Virus record (IMG/VR): IMGVR_UViG_3300021375_000014
Location: 31,950-95,949 of that record
Length of the DNA stretch: 64,000 nt
From: a virus
Reading direction: 5' to 3' (one strand)
Every line of letters starts with the position of its first letter. The first letter of the stretch is position 1. Positions 1 through 8,986 of the stretch are shown here, piece after piece. The position numbers and the translations under genes were made by a program. Under the pieces are notes generated by a model. The model was not told the origin of the DNA. It did not search any database and saw only the letters and a list, made by a program, of their open reading frames with translations.

Positions 1-25
1 TGTATAAGTTAGATAGGAAATCATC

Positions 26-223
26 ATGCACAAGAAAAACAGTTATTTCTTCAAAACAAAAGAAGAGGCTCTTTCGTATATCAAAGGTTTCAATACAAAA
101 GAAACTGGGCGGCCAGACCGCGACACATACATCCGTGGACCATTTGCGCACGATAGTGGCCATGACGCTGACGATCCAAATCGTCAAGTTGGATTTGTTG
201 TTCATGTAGAAAAATATAGTTGA
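26..223 (+). CDS. Small hypothetical phage protein (65 aa)
   Basis: I do not recognise this protein. It is soluble-looking and rich in charged residues, with a histidine/aspartate-rich patch around residues 42-50 (AHDSGHDADD). A GGAAA ribosome-binding site lies a few bases before the ATG. The 25 bases before it (tgtataagttagatag) nearly repeat the leader that follows the promoter at 673-701, so its own promoter probably lies just outside the window. It is the first of a run of small, closely spaced plus-strand genes, typical of early regions of T4-like phages. Confidence 0.6.
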   Translation: MHKKNSYFFKTKEEALSYIKGFNTKETGRPDRDTYIRGPFAHDSGHDADDPNRQVGFVVHVEKYS

Positions 224-234
224 AGACGGGTTTT

Positions 235-396
235 ATGATTTATACTTGGCAAATATTCTACAATGATATCTTTCTTGGATATCAATATGCAATGACTGAA
301 TACTCAGCCCGAGAAAAGGCATTTATGACGGGTGGCAGTGCTAGTAAATATACTGGCGCCAATTTAGATAATATAAAAGTAGTGAGAATAAATTAA
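235..396 (+). CDS. Small hypothetical phage protein (53 aa)
   Basis: A short frame runs from ATG at 235 to TAA at 394-396 and encodes a 53-residue protein beginning MIYTWQIFYN. It lies 11 bases after the previous stop with an AAGACGGG stretch just upstream that can serve as a weak ribosome-binding site. The product is aromatic-rich at its N-terminus and has a Gly/Ser-rich centre. It has no recognisable domain. Support is tight spacing and strand consistency with its neighbours; function is unknown. Confidence 0.45.
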   Translation: MIYTWQIFYNDIFLGYQYAMTEYSAREKAFMTGGSASKYTGANLDNIKVVRIN

Positions 397-414
397 TGTC
401 ATTGAAAAAGAATA

Positions 415-443
415 TTGACAACCCCGACGAATCACTTTATACT
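415..443 (+). promoter_or_regulatory. Early-type promoter, TTGACA-N17-TATACT
   Basis: The -35 hexamer TTGACA is at 415-420 and the -10 hexamer TATACT at 438-443, with a 17-base spacer. It lies directly before the gene at 475. The spacer contains GACGAATCACT, almost identical to the spacer of the promoter at 673-701, so the two belong to one promoter family. Confidence 0.8.
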
Positions 444-474
444 AGTTAAGTAATCAAAAGAAAGAGAAGATAAT

Positions 475-669
475 ATGAATATTATAGATTTCACAAAAGT
501 AACTGATATTGAATTTGAAGGCGTTGACATGGCAGACTATCCTAAGTTCTGCGATGCGTATATTGAATCTGCTGTTATCAATGGCGTTGAAGCCACAGAA
601 GAAGAACTTGACGTAATCAACAATGACTATTCGTTTGTTTACGAAAAACTACAGGAATGGTTGTATTAA
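475..669 (+). CDS. Small acidic phage protein (64 aa)
   Basis: This small acidic protein has the pattern DMADYPKFCDAYIESA followed by an acidic helix and a C-terminal FVYEKLQEWLY. That arrangement resembles a family of short conserved proteins I recall from marine and other tailed phages, whose function is unknown. An AGAAAGAGAAG purine stretch provides the ribosome-binding site, and the promoter at 415-443 is 32 bases upstream. A second promoter follows the gene, so it is probably transcribed on its own as well as with its neighbours. Confidence 0.7.
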   Translation: MNIIDFTKVTDIEFEGVDMADYPKFCDAYIESAVINGVEATEEELDVINNDYSFVYEKLQEWLY

Positions 670-672
670 ATC

Positions 673-701
673 TTGACAATCATTACGAATCACTATATAA
701 A
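673..701 (+). promoter_or_regulatory. Early-type promoter, TTGACA-N17-TATAAA
   Basis: TTGACA at 673-678 and TATAAA at 696-701 are 17 bases apart. The spacer shares ACGAATCACT with the promoter at 415. The leader that follows (gcataagttagatag, 706-720) matches the first 16 bases of the window. It drives the overlapping genes at 735, 887 and 1081. Confidence 0.8.
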
Positions 702-734
702 GAGTGCATAAGTTAGATAGTTAAGGAGAACATT

Positions 735-887
735 ATGTGGTCAGTAGCAGCGAAGAACTTTGGTGAAAATGCAGACAGTATGCATGTCAGTGGGTTAACA
801 TATGAAAATGCACGTGCATTACATTCCAGTCTTAGTAACAGTGGTGAATGGGCTGAAGTTCGTAGTTACAAAGTGGAGGCAGTATAA
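735..887 (+). CDS. Small hypothetical phage protein (50 aa)
   Basis: The frame runs from ATG at 735 to TAA at 885-887 and starts MWSVAAKNFG. A good ribosome-binding site (AAGGAG) lies 9 bases before the start. Its stop overlaps the next start as TAATG, the usual sign of translational coupling. The sequence SGLTYENARALHSSL resembles short phage proteins with a single helix followed by a strand, but I cannot name a family. It is the first gene after the promoter at 673. Confidence 0.6.
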   Translation: MWSVAAKNFGENADSMHVSGLTYENARALHSSLSNSGEWAEVRSYKVEAV

Positions 888-1084
888 TGGATGCTACATT
901 CGCTTGGTTTTGCAATGATATGATTAATCTAACCTATAGATCAGAAAACAAAAAAGAAAGCGGTGAAATTGATTGGAATTTTGTCGATAGCGATCTTTTC
1001 GAAAAGTGGCAAGTTCTCTTAGACGGAGAAACATATTCTGAATATTTTGATCGTGCGGCTGATATGGTGGAGAATATACAATGA
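887..1084 (+). CDS. Small hypothetical phage protein (65 aa)
   Basis: This acidic 65-residue protein is translationally coupled to both neighbours: its ATG overlaps the preceding stop (TAATG) and its end overlaps the next start (ATGA at 1081). It has no signal peptide or membrane segment and no motif I recognise. Aromatic residues are frequent (FAWFCNDM, IDWNFVDSD, SEYFDRAADM). The tight coupling suggests its product is made in step with the 247-residue protein that follows. Confidence 0.6.
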   Translation: MDATFAWFCNDMINLTYRSENKKESGEIDWNFVDSDLFEKWQVLLDGETYSEYFDRAADMVENIQ

Positions 1085-1824
1085 TTGATCCTATTAAATT
1101 TTGTAATCCCGAATTAAAAGAAAATGGTGCTTATATTAAACCAAAAACAAAACAAGAAGTTCTTGCTTTGGCAATTGCAGCACAACGTATTAACGGCGAA
1201 TATTTAAAACGTGGCGGAAAGTCAGACTTTGTTACTAGAATCGAAGATGGTGAAAAAGTCCAACGATACACACGTATTAAAGAAAGCAATCGACATGTTA
1301 TTCAAACATTAGAAGAGGTAGTTCCAAATATTCTAGAAGATACTGAGTTATTGAATGCCGCACAATCAATGCTTGATAATCTGAATATGGAATTTATGTT
1401 CAAAGTTCTCGGTGATAATATGAACGATTTTGAAACCAGTATTCATGAATTTTTGGCAGAAAATGATGATGAATTATATATTCAAAAGCATATGGGTATT
1501 ATCGCTTTTATTCCTGAATATGTAAAACGTGATACTAATAAAAAGAATTTAGAAGAACGTTCGGTTGGGTCTGAATACGTTGGAAGTAAAGGTGATAAAG
1601 TTACTATAGATATTGAGATTGTTTCCAAACGTCAGGCAACTGCCTGGGCTGGATGGAATGTAAATGCTATTACTTCCGATGGTAATCGCGTTTCATTCTT
1701 TACTACTAAAGATGATTTATCAGAAATGACTGGAATTTTTAGTATCACTGCAAAAGTTAAAGATTGCGGCACTGTTTGGGGCAATTCTGATATTAAAGAG
1801 ACCAGATTGAATTACGTGAAGTAA
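1081..1824 (+). CDS. Phage protein with a C-terminal OB-like domain (247 aa)
   Basis: The N-terminal 155 residues are helical and unrecognised. From about residue 160 the chain reads as a beta-rich module: a start near GSKGDKVTIDIEI, a central ITSDGNRVSFFTT and an ending VKDCGTVWGNSDIKETRLNYVK. This layout (strand, a DGN-aromatic-T turn, then a VK...T.L..VK end) matches an OB-like module that I know as a C-terminal add-on in many tailed-phage proteins, including nucleic-acid enzymes. The function is therefore uncertain, perhaps nucleic-acid linked. It is the last gene of the coupled early group and ends 7 bases from the convergent gene at 1832. Confidence 0.6.
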   Translation: MIDPIKFCNPELKENGAYIKPKTKQEVLALAIAAQRINGEYLKRGGKSDFVTRIEDGEKVQRYTRIKESNRHVIQTLEEVVPNILEDTELLNAAQSMLDNLNMEFMFKVLGDNMNDFETSIHEFLAENDDELYIQKHMGIIAFIPEYVKRDTNKKNLEERSVGSEYVGSKGDKVTIDIEIVSKRQATAWAGWNVNAITSDGNRVSFFTTKDDLSEMTGIFSITAKVKDCGTVWGNSDIKETRLNYVK

Positions 1825-1831
1825 TAAGAAT

Positions 1832-2806
1832 TTATAAATCAATACAATTAGAAAAATGATGCGCTATCTTTTTATGATAGACAGGACTAGGATGTAAAAC
1901 CCAATTATTAAAGTCATGATATATATTTTCATTATCTGGTAAAAATATATCATTGATTGATATATCTGATTTTAAATTCAAAGGAGCCAAATCTCTGCCA
2001 GCCCCATATTTACAAAAAGGTTCACTAGCGTCAATAAACCATGGCTTTTCTATATTATAGTTAATATTATAATTCCTGCATATATCTTTTATACTATTAT
2101 GATAAAAATCATACTTGTCAGATTCTTGTAGTAGGTACGTTTGAATTTCTTTAAAAGAATATCCATGTTCACTTATTTTAAATTTCAGTGTTCCCAAATC
2201 ATTATTGCGTTTCTTTAGATCATCCAATGTATCGATCATTAATGGTCTATAAAAAGTATTCCCATCATACGTTCTTTTATGTTCCGCTCTTCCCTCAAAG
2301 AATCCAAGATTTATAATATCACTAGGAGGGTAATCAACATGTTTTATCCAATTTAATAAAATTCTATAAGCAGTGTTTATACCAGTACCACTAAGTCCAT
2401 AATTAATTACTTTTCGTTCCGTATAGTTCTGTAATTGATTTGTCCATCTTCTATTTTCGGGTACCCCTATACCTTCAGTAAAACTACAACCAAAGCACCA
2501 TATTTCATTTTGTGTATTATTTTTTGTATAATCGAAACTGCTTCGGAAGTCATAATTATTGTAACTATATTTCCATTTACAAAATTCATCTACAGTGTAG
2601 TTGTCAATGCCAATTGTAAAAATTTCTTTCAATTTATCTTTATATGATTGTTCATGTTTTAGAACTGATTCGATAGTTCTCTCTTCGTCATTTCTATTAT
2701 TACTGAATTTACCGTGCGATGTCTTTTGTTCTATTAATATATCTTTGCTCGTTACTTTTCTTCCAAAATCTGGATATATTCCACGTGCGTACAGTTCAAA
2801 CTTCAT
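1832..2806 (-). CDS. SGNH/GDSL-type hydrolase (acyl- or acetyl-esterase-like)
   Basis: The SGNH signature is clear: block I at about residue 106 (GCSFTEG, with the Ser as nucleophile), block II as NYGLSGTG, block III as NLGFFEGR, and a C-terminal HPSPVYHKKIA supplying the catalytic His. Members remove or transfer acyl groups on sugars, lipids or glycans in the cytoplasm or envelope. Block III lacks the usual GxND asparagine, so the oxyanion hole is altered. I start at ATG 2806; a GTG at 2815 in the same frame is possible. It is the last gene of the long minus-strand unit with the sulfotransferase and cytidylyltransferase-like genes, which suggests it trims or loads O-acyl groups on the same product. 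Confidence 0.75.
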   Translation of the reverse strand: MKFELYARGIYPDFGRKVTSKDILIEQKTSHGKFSNNRNDEERTIESVLKHEQSYKDKLKEIFTIGIDNYTVDEFCKWKYSYNNYDFRSSFDYTKNNTQNEIWCFGCSFTEGIGVPENRRWTNQLQNYTERKVINYGLSGTGINTAYRILLNWIKHVDYPPSDIINLGFFEGRAEHKRTYDGNTFYRPLMIDTLDDLKKRNNDLGTLKFKISEHGYSFKEIQTYLLQESDKYDFYHNSIKDICRNYNINYNIEKPWFIDASEPFCKYGAGRDLAPLNLKSDISINDIFLPDNENIYHDFNNWVLHPSPVYHKKIAHHFSNCIDL

Positions 2807-2858
2807 TTCTAACACTTTCGCTGGTAAAAATATAGGTTTCTAAGTTTTTTTCTAAAAT

Positions 2859-3656
2859 TCATATATCTATCAACAAATTTTTATTTTTTTCATTAACAGG
2901 TAGATTAGTTATTCGTAATAATTCATCAATATGAATGTTTTTACTTTTTAGCATTTCATCGAACATCTCATACTCACTTAGTTTTGTAACTTTTTTGGAA
3001 TCCAAATTTGAATTATCCAGGAGGGTATTTGCATCATATTGTTCATGTAAATTGTCATAATCCAATCCAAAAATTTCCAAGTCTTTTGTTGTAAATATTA
3101 AGTCTTCGTACCAAATATTAGTTACTTCATATTTTTTTGTTAAATTGTACCAATGACTAATTAATTTACAGATATAAATTATATCTTTTACTTCTACACT
3201 GAGATGGTCAAATTCTTGTATATCAATTTCGTGTATAACATTCCATACTCCTGTCTGTTTACTTTTTAAAAATGAAATTACTGTATGTTTCCAATTTTTT
3301 CTACCAATAGAAAATAAATTAGTAGTGTCACGTATAGTTTGATAGTCCATTTCAAACATTAAGTCATTTATTATTATTTTCCAAACAGTATATATATCTT
3401 TTTCGTTATAATCATATAAACTCTTTACTACAGTGTTAGTAGTAGTCACATCTCTATAATTTTTTACTTCTCCTGGATTCCAATCTACATCTGTAATTAA
3501 GTCGTTAGTAAACACAAAGTTGCCACCAAAATCAGGTCCGCTGTGGCGAAATCTAGGATAAAATCGCATGTTAAAATAACGCTGTAACAAATACATCAAA
3601 TACGTTGATCCAGATCTTGGATGTGCTAATAGAACAAATTGTTTATAATTCTTCAT
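2859..3656 (-). CDS. Sulfotransferase-like protein
   Basis: Residues 11-20 (AHPRSGSTYL) form the 5'-phosphosulfate-binding loop typical of PAPS-dependent sulfotransferases. The length (265 aa) fits the family. These enzymes move a sulfate from PAPS to a hydroxyl or amine of a sugar, lipid or other acceptor. The second PAPS-binding motif (3'-phosphate loop) should lie in the middle third; KQTGVWNVIHEIDIQEFDHLSVE and the region after it are not a textbook match. Its start overlaps the stop of the cytidylyltransferase-like gene by 4 bases. Sulfotransferases occur in some marine T4-like phages, where their acceptors are unknown. Confidence 0.78.
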   Translation of the reverse strand: MKNYKQFVLLAHPRSGSTYLMYLLQRYFNMRFYPRFRHSGPDFGGNFVFTNDLITDVDWNPGEVKNYRDVTTTNTVVKSLYDYNEKDIYTVWKIIINDLMFEMDYQTIRDTTNLFSIGRKNWKHTVISFLKSKQTGVWNVIHEIDIQEFDHLSVEVKDIIYICKLISHWYNLTKKYEVTNIWYEDLIFTTKDLEIFGLDYDNLHEQYDANTLLDNSNLDSKKVTKLSEYEMFDEMLKSKNIHIDELLRITNLPVNEKNKNLLIDI

Positions 3657-4297
3657 TTGTAATACCTATATAAAGTCTGTGCTAATTCAAATTCTTCACG
3701 CACATCAATGTCAATTGCTTCAAATTGGTTCATAGTAAAATATTCAAACTCCAGAGGTATCATATATTTAGCTTCACGCAAGTCTTGCATTTTACACACT
3801 GTCCCTGCATAAGGGAACATATATACTGGATCAATGCCCTGGCTATATGGGTGCCATAAACCGAATGAAAAGTTAATAGGACGCTTATTCACATCCAAAT
3901 AATAATGAGTACTTGCATGTACTGCTATTTGATTTTTACCACTATATATATAGGCATCATATAATTCTTTATAACGATTAAATAATGGACAACACACAAA
4001 AGTATAAACAACATCTTGGTTATCGTCAACTGGAACATCATTATATATTTGCTCTAGTACATATGAAAATCTTGTAACATTATTACAATACTTCGCATCT
4101 CGGTGAATATAAGTTACATTTTCAGTATCTGAAACTTCTTTATCATCTGTACTTATGTAAACGTGTTCTGCTCCTGCTGCGAATAATTGTTCTAGTTTAA
4201 TGTCTACCAGTGTTTTGTCACCATCAAATATATTGTGATGCTTACCTGGTAGTCGATCACTTGTCTTTTTGTAATTTGTTACTCCTACAAATCCCAT
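3653..4297 (-). CDS. Cytidylyltransferase-like nucleotidyltransferase (NeuA/KdsB type)
   Basis: The N-terminus has a K-x-x-S-x-RLPGKH motif (residues 11-19), close to the RxxSxRLPGKN nucleotide-binding loop of CMP-sialic acid and CMP-Kdo synthetases. The C-terminus reads EAIDIDVREEFELAQTLY, matching the IDIDxxxDFxxAE ending of that family. The product probably activates an acidic or rare sugar with CTP. At 214 residues it is slightly short for the family. It overlaps the sulfotransferase gene (ATGA) and follows the unknown gene at 4299 by a single base, so the three are co-translated. An alternative is another NDP-sugar pyrophosphorylase-like activity. Confidence 0.7.
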   Translation of the reverse strand: MGFVGVTNYKKTSDRLPGKHHNIFDGDKTLVDIKLEQLFAAGAEHVYISTDDKEVSDTENVTYIHRDAKYCNNVTRFSYVLEQIYNDVPVDDNQDVVYTFVCCPLFNRYKELYDAYIYSGKNQIAVHASTHYYLDVNKRPINFSFGLWHPYSQGIDPVYMFPYAGTVCKMQDLREAKYMIPLEFEYFTMNQFEAIDIDVREEFELAQTLYRYYK

Positions 4298-4298
4298 T

Positions 4299-5186
4299 TT
4301 AATATCTTTCTATAAAACAATTATTGTTACCATATTCTAATAATCTGCGAACCAATATCGGGTCATCCGTTATTTTAAATTTTGTTTCTTTTTTCATACC
4401 AGGGAATGTGACACGTACTGTATCACTATCATCCGGTAATATGACATTGCAATTTTCTGCAAATCGTACTAAGTCAAAGTCCGGATCTCTTACATATCCT
4501 CGCTGATCAGGCTGACTCCAACCATCATGATAACTATAAAGATGCAAATGAGATACTAACCCTTCGATTTTTTCAATGAATCCCAACAGTTTTCCATCAT
4601 AACTAGATTCTAGTTGTGATATGGTAGTTATATATTTATTAACATCAATAGTATTAATTGGTATGTTAATACGACTATTATCTTTGGGTATCATTACTAT
4701 AACTCGTAGCGGCTTATCTATTATCTGGTGTGCTTGTGCTAACGTACTGCCTGGATGAATAGTGTTATGGACAATATTACTCAAGACTGGTGGCGACTTG
4801 ACTTCGGTATTAACTAATTCAGATGCTAACAATACAAGTCTTAAAAAACGACTGAATAGATTATTGTAATCTTCCTGGTCGAGGGTATCAATTATTTCAA
4901 GGTCTTTAAGAAAACTTAATCCAGTTAACACTCCATTACCACTAGGTATACTATGATACTTTTCTTGAAGATTACCCAAATTCCACAAGTAACTCATATT
5001 ATATTTCCTTGCATCAATAAAACAATCTAGTAAGGTAAATTCATCCAATACCTGTAGCCAATCTGCGTATGTTGGCTGTGCTACAGTTCTCCAACTATGC
5101 GAGGGATGAGATAATAATGCATAATCTACATCATCATCTCTTCTGTTTAGAAAAATATCATTAAATAATTTATTTTCATCATTCAT
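4299..5186 (-). CDS. Unknown protein of the radical SAM/glycan operon (295 aa)
   Basis: I do not recognise this protein. I place the start at the ATG at 5184-5186 (MNDENKLFND), which overlaps the upstream stop in ATGAATGA; the open frame extends 16 codons further but only inside the neighbour's coding sequence. It is soluble, mostly helical in the first half, with a strand-rich second half (VIVMIPKDNSRINIP). A His-rich stretch (VSHLHLYSYHDGW) near residue 225 could bind metal or substrate. Its position between the B12-type radical SAM protein and the nucleotidyltransferase suggests a role in the same pathway. Confidence 0.6.
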   Translation of the reverse strand: MNDENKLFNDIFLNRRDDDVDYALLSHPSHSWRTVAQPTYADWLQVLDEFTLLDCFIDARKYNMSYLWNLGNLQEKYHSIPSGNGVLTGLSFLKDLEIIDTLDQEDYNNLFSRFLRLVLLASELVNTEVKSPPVLSNIVHNTIHPGSTLAQAHQIIDKPLRVIVMIPKDNSRINIPINTIDVNKYITTISQLESSYDGKLLGFIEKIEGLVSHLHLYSYHDGWSQPDQRGYVRDPDFDLVRFAENCNVILPDDSDTVRVTFPGMKKETKFKITDDPILVRRLLEYGNNNCFIERY

Positions 5187-7323
5187 TATGTAGAGTAATC
5201 CCATCAAATTCTGATATATTACCAGATGCTTCAAATACTTGTTTTTCGAATGACATGTCTTCTCTTTTTATTTCATAATGTTCTATCGTTTTATCATCAT
5301 TCTGTGCAACGTGTTCAAACTTATACCAGCATTTAAATTCATAATCTCCGTTGTCATTGACATTCCATGATGCTTCACCCGATAACATTGTGGCAAGGTT
5401 CATACCAAATTCTTCCATATCTAATTCTGGATCCCATATCATTTTAAAACTATGACCACCAAACGCTTTATACATAATCCACATATGAGGTAGATTTTCG
5501 TTTGCTAAACTTGCAGCAAATTGAACTTGTATGTGGTCATGCTTGAATTTATTAAAATCTTGCTTGTCCTGTTGCGGAATATAATCTACATATTTTCCTG
5601 GATTATTCCATTTAAAATCTACAAACTTATCAAATCCGGGGCGGCTCTGGGCATTGATTACTGAGCCTTCTGCTTCATTAACACACATAGATAGCCATTG
5701 GTTCACGTATTTTAATCTAATTGCACGATGCAGGACGGTATTTTCATATCCATGGGTATACCAATTACTCATAAATTTATTATCCCACGGCTTTTCATTC
5801 CATGCTATATTATAGTCTTTCCAATTCTTATTCATATCACTAAGAGGTGCATCGCCACAAGTCATACCAGGGCTAATAACAGTTACCCAATTTCTAGTAT
5901 TATATAATACATGTAGGCTATGACACCAATCGGCAGTAGTTTCAGTAGGAAAACCTATTACCCAGTTTACATGATTTTCAATATTTGCAATTCTGGCGTC
6001 ACGCAGATTGTCTTCTATTTCCCAAACTTTAATTTTCTTCTTCATTTCGTCTAATACTTTTTCGCTTCCACTTTCAACTCCAAAACTTAATAGACTACAG
6101 CCACTTGCTTTAATTTTATGAAAGAAATCCAAATCCATTCTACCGTCACACCTTGCATAACTATTCCATCGTATATCCATTTTTCTTTCAATGATTTGGT
6201 CCACTAAGTCTCTAAAACTTTTCAAGTTGCCGTTAACTAAACTATCAACAAACCAAAATCTATTTGTTCCATATGTATCAATTTGATGCTGCATTTCATC
6301 AATAACATTATGACTGTCACGTGATCGAAATTTCCAAAAATGCGTCTCACTGCAGAAACTACACAATGCAATACAACCTCTGCTAGTTTCTATACTTACT
6401 CCACCCTGCGTAGTATATTCATTGAGATTATAGTCACTGTAATCTGGAAATGGCAGTTGATTAAGGTCTAATCTGCTTTTGACCCCGCCAAAATCATAAG
6501 GGCCTTCTGCTATTGGATAGTCACGATGATTGTCTAAAAAGCCTAAAAGCATTTCTTCTCCTTCGCCTATAATACGAACATCAAATGAATTTATTATATC
6601 AACCAAATGCTCGAGGTGACGATGCTCGGGATTAGGATCTCTATCATCTAGCCAGTCTTGAAAGGATTCTGGACCACCTATTATTATGCATATCTCAGGT
6701 GCTAATCTTTTTAATTCTTTCATCATATATGAGGTAGGTAGAAGATTGGTTGCATACATACTAAATCCAACAAATTGAGAACCATCAGCAATTATCTGCT
6801 GTATAGTTTCATCAAGTAACGGTTTGAGTGCATCTCTAATATAATTATCATAATTAGGGACCTGCCAATGATCCCAATAAATTGCATCCCACGGATCATA
6901 ATTTAACATTCTTTTAAGATGATGATATGCTTTTATATTTGTATCATGTACATTAACTTCATATCCGTTATGTCGAAGCAACGCAGATAATCGTGCAGCA
7001 TTATATGGGGGGAAGACAACACCCCATGCAGGACATACAACAAATGATATTTTACTATCAGCAAGTGGTTTGTTTAGGGAACTCCAATATTGATATTTAA
7101 TATCTGATTCGTGTTGTAGTGACCACGGTATATATTTCTTTTCAACATCCGGATTGTCTAGTTTGCCAAGATGACTATTAGCATGCCGCATTTCTTCTTC
7201 ATGCTGAATAACACTCAGAACAATTTGATCTCTATCTTCACTATCAAAATTAAATTTTGTGCGCTTTAGATTTTTTGTTGGAGTAGTCTGCAAGTTTTGT
7301 TCTTTGTTTTCTTTGTTCGGCAT
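5179..7323 (-). CDS. B12-binding-type radical SAM protein (714 aa)
   Basis: Residues about 95-270 look like a cobalamin-binding Rossmann domain (FVVCPAWGVVFPPYNAARL, VGFSMYATN, IIIGGPES, IIGEGEE), the normal N-terminal domain of class B-like radical SAM enzymes. The [4Fe-4S] motif C-x3-C-x2-C is at Cys317, Cys321 and Cys324 (SRGCIALCSFCSE). Such enzymes methylate or rearrange unactivated carbons. The usual DxHxxG cobalamin motif is not obvious (VHDTNIKAYHH is the corresponding stretch), so B12 may be bound base-on or not at all. Its C-terminal 200 residues are unrecognised. The start overlaps the upstream gene by 74 bases; a later start is possible. It is the second of four radical SAM genes from the 3' end of the unit. 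Confidence 0.85.
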   Translation of the reverse strand: MPNKENKEQNLQTTPTKNLKRTKFNFDSEDRDQIVLSVIQHEEEMRHANSHLGKLDNPDVEKKYIPWSLQHESDIKYQYWSSLNKPLADSKISFVVCPAWGVVFPPYNAARLSALLRHNGYEVNVHDTNIKAYHHLKRMLNYDPWDAIYWDHWQVPNYDNYIRDALKPLLDETIQQIIADGSQFVGFSMYATNLLPTSYMMKELKRLAPEICIIIGGPESFQDWLDDRDPNPEHRHLEHLVDIINSFDVRIIGEGEEMLLGFLDNHRDYPIAEGPYDFGGVKSRLDLNQLPFPDYSDYNLNEYTTQGGVSIETSRGCIALCSFCSETHFWKFRSRDSHNVIDEMQHQIDTYGTNRFWFVDSLVNGNLKSFRDLVDQIIERKMDIRWNSYARCDGRMDLDFFHKIKASGCSLLSFGVESGSEKVLDEMKKKIKVWEIEDNLRDARIANIENHVNWVIGFPTETTADWCHSLHVLYNTRNWVTVISPGMTCGDAPLSDMNKNWKDYNIAWNEKPWDNKFMSNWYTHGYENTVLHRAIRLKYVNQWLSMCVNEAEGSVINAQSRPGFDKFVDFKWNNPGKYVDYIPQQDKQDFNKFKHDHIQVQFAASLANENLPHMWIMYKAFGGHSFKMIWDPELDMEEFGMNLATMLSGEASWNVNDNGDYEFKCWYKFEHVAQNDDKTIEHYEIKREDMSFEKQVFEASGNISEFDGITLHNE

Positions 7324-8986
7324 TATTCATTCTCTCTATGGCGCCTGCTAGGTCAGGTAAACTTTCTTTCCAATCTTCGTTTCGTAACTTATCTAATTTT
7401 ATAGTTGTTTCTTTAAATTTATTCCAAATTTTACTATCTGGTTCTTTACTCCACATTTGCGCTAATACTTGACGTAATGAATGTTCAGTAATTTCACACC
7501 ATAACATACCATGCGTAGTACATCTTGCATCAGGCCAACGTTTCCATATATGACTGATAAATCTATTATATAATTCATCAACCTCTTGCTTTAGCCTGTC
7601 GGGTAAATGGTGTATACTATATTCTTCAGGTCCGTAAACCAAATGTACATGAATTTCATTGTTAAGTCTAGTATAATTTTGTTCCTTCATCCAATACATA
7701 AAATCCGGTAAATGAAATACATTCATTACACTACATGTAAGAGTTATTTTGCCTGTTAAGTTGTCTAGTCCTGTCGCAGTATCAATCTCATTGAGAATGC
7801 GTTCAGTTTTATTCCACTTACCAGGATGTCGGATATATTCAAAATGACTATACATCCCGTCTAAACTAAGTCCCAATGAAACATCTTTAAATTGTTTCCA
7901 TAATTTAAAATAACTTTTAGTACTTGCTGCTGCATTAGTGTTATATTCTAAGGTAACATTCTTGGAATGTCCAGCATCTATTATATTTTCTAAAAGTTCT
8001 TTATGTTTATGATTGATGGTAGGTTCGCCACCAGTAAAGTAAATTCGTTTAATATCAGTAATATTATTATTAATATCGCTCCATAATCTAGAATCTTCGT
8101 ACCAACTTTTCATATGTGGTATTTCAAGTTGTCCTTTTTTATTTGTTATAATTGCAGCTTTTTCGCCGTCTAAATCAATTATAATATTAGTGTTGCCATC
8201 GTCTTCTTGAATAGATTTATAATCTTTATACCACAAGTCACTATTTGATGGGCCACAAGTTCTACATTTTAGATTACACTTATTGCCAAATCTCAAATCC
8301 CACCATTCAATAGGAAAGTCAGCATGGGATATCGTACCGTCTTCATCTGTCATATCAAGTGCTTTTGCCATTGTATCTGGAAATGATTGATTGGCATATG
8401 CGCGCCTAGAAGACGGTATATTTGTATCGGATGAATCTTCTTCTTCCCAACATAGTTTACAAACAGAACTTCGTTTTCCTTTAAGCATGTCACTTCTGAC
8501 TGTTTTCCACAACTTTGCATTACGATGCTCCGAAATGTTGTCATTGTAGTTTAGTAATCTACCGTCATCTTTTTTTATCAATCCTACATTTGATAGTGAA
8601 TCATTAAAAATCATTTGGCAACACGCTCTGATTGTACCGTTTGCATTTGTTCCAGCATGAACCCAAGGAATACTACAAAATGTTTTATGCATTGGGTGGG
8701 ATTTATCTACTTGTTTAGGTTTAGAAGCCTCTAATTTTTTAAATTCTTTTAACCATGCAGCAAAATCAATATTACTATTTTTATATATCAATTTTTCTAT
8801 ATCATCATTGCAACGATCAGTATTCAACACAGCATATAATACTATCGGATCCGTGTCAAACTGAGCAACTGATTCTAACACATTTAGTGGACAATCTTCA
8901 TGTTCTACCATAGCAATACGTTCGGCTGCAGTACGTCTTATACTACTATCTAAATTAAACATGTTTTTATTAATTAAATCTACCAT
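7250..8986 (-). CDS. Radical SAM protein with N-terminal SPASM/twitch-like domain (578 aa)
   Basis: The radical SAM cluster motif C-x3-C-x2-C is at Cys237, Cys241 and Cys244 (NKCNLKCRTCGP), followed by a TGGEPT motif near residue 315 that contacts SAM. Before it, residues 100-180 hold a second cysteine group (FCSIPWVH, GTIRACCQ, CKLCW), the pattern of twitch/SPASM-type auxiliary cluster domains. Residues 1-75 look like a short helical repeat (RRTAAERIAMVEHEDCP...VLESVAQFDTD). Proteins of this layout are frequent in marine T4-like phages; their substrates are unknown. It ends 74 bases inside the next gene and starts one base after the gene at 8987 stops. Confidence 0.85.
   Translation of the reverse strand: MVDLINKNMFNLDSSIRRTAAERIAMVEHEDCPLNVLESVAQFDTDPIVLYAVLNTDRCNDDIEKLIYKNSNIDFAAWLKEFKKLEASKPKQVDKSHPMHKTFCSIPWVHAGTNANGTIRACCQMIFNDSLSNVGLIKKDDGRLLNYNDNISEHRNAKLWKTVRSDMLKGKRSSVCKLCWEEEDSSDTNIPSSRRAYANQSFPDTMAKALDMTDEDGTISHADFPIEWWDLRFGNKCNLKCRTCGPSNSDLWYKDYKSIQEDDGNTNIIIDLDGEKAAIITNKKGQLEIPHMKSWYEDSRLWSDINNNITDIKRIYFTGGEPTINHKHKELLENIIDAGHSKNVTLEYNTNAAASTKSYFKLWKQFKDVSLGLSLDGMYSHFEYIRHPGKWNKTERILNEIDTATGLDNLTGKITLTCSVMNVFHLPDFMYWMKEQNYTRLNNEIHVHLVYGPEEYSIHHLPDRLKQEVDELYNRFISHIWKRWPDARCTTHGMLWCEITEHSLRQVLAQMWSKEPDSKIWNKFKETTIKLDKLRNEDWKESLPDLAGAIERMNNAEQRKQRTKLADYSNKKSKAHKI

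Noticed and set aside
396-449. 17-codon frame after the 53-residue gene
   Set aside because: It is mostly promoter sequence (415-443) and has no independent support.
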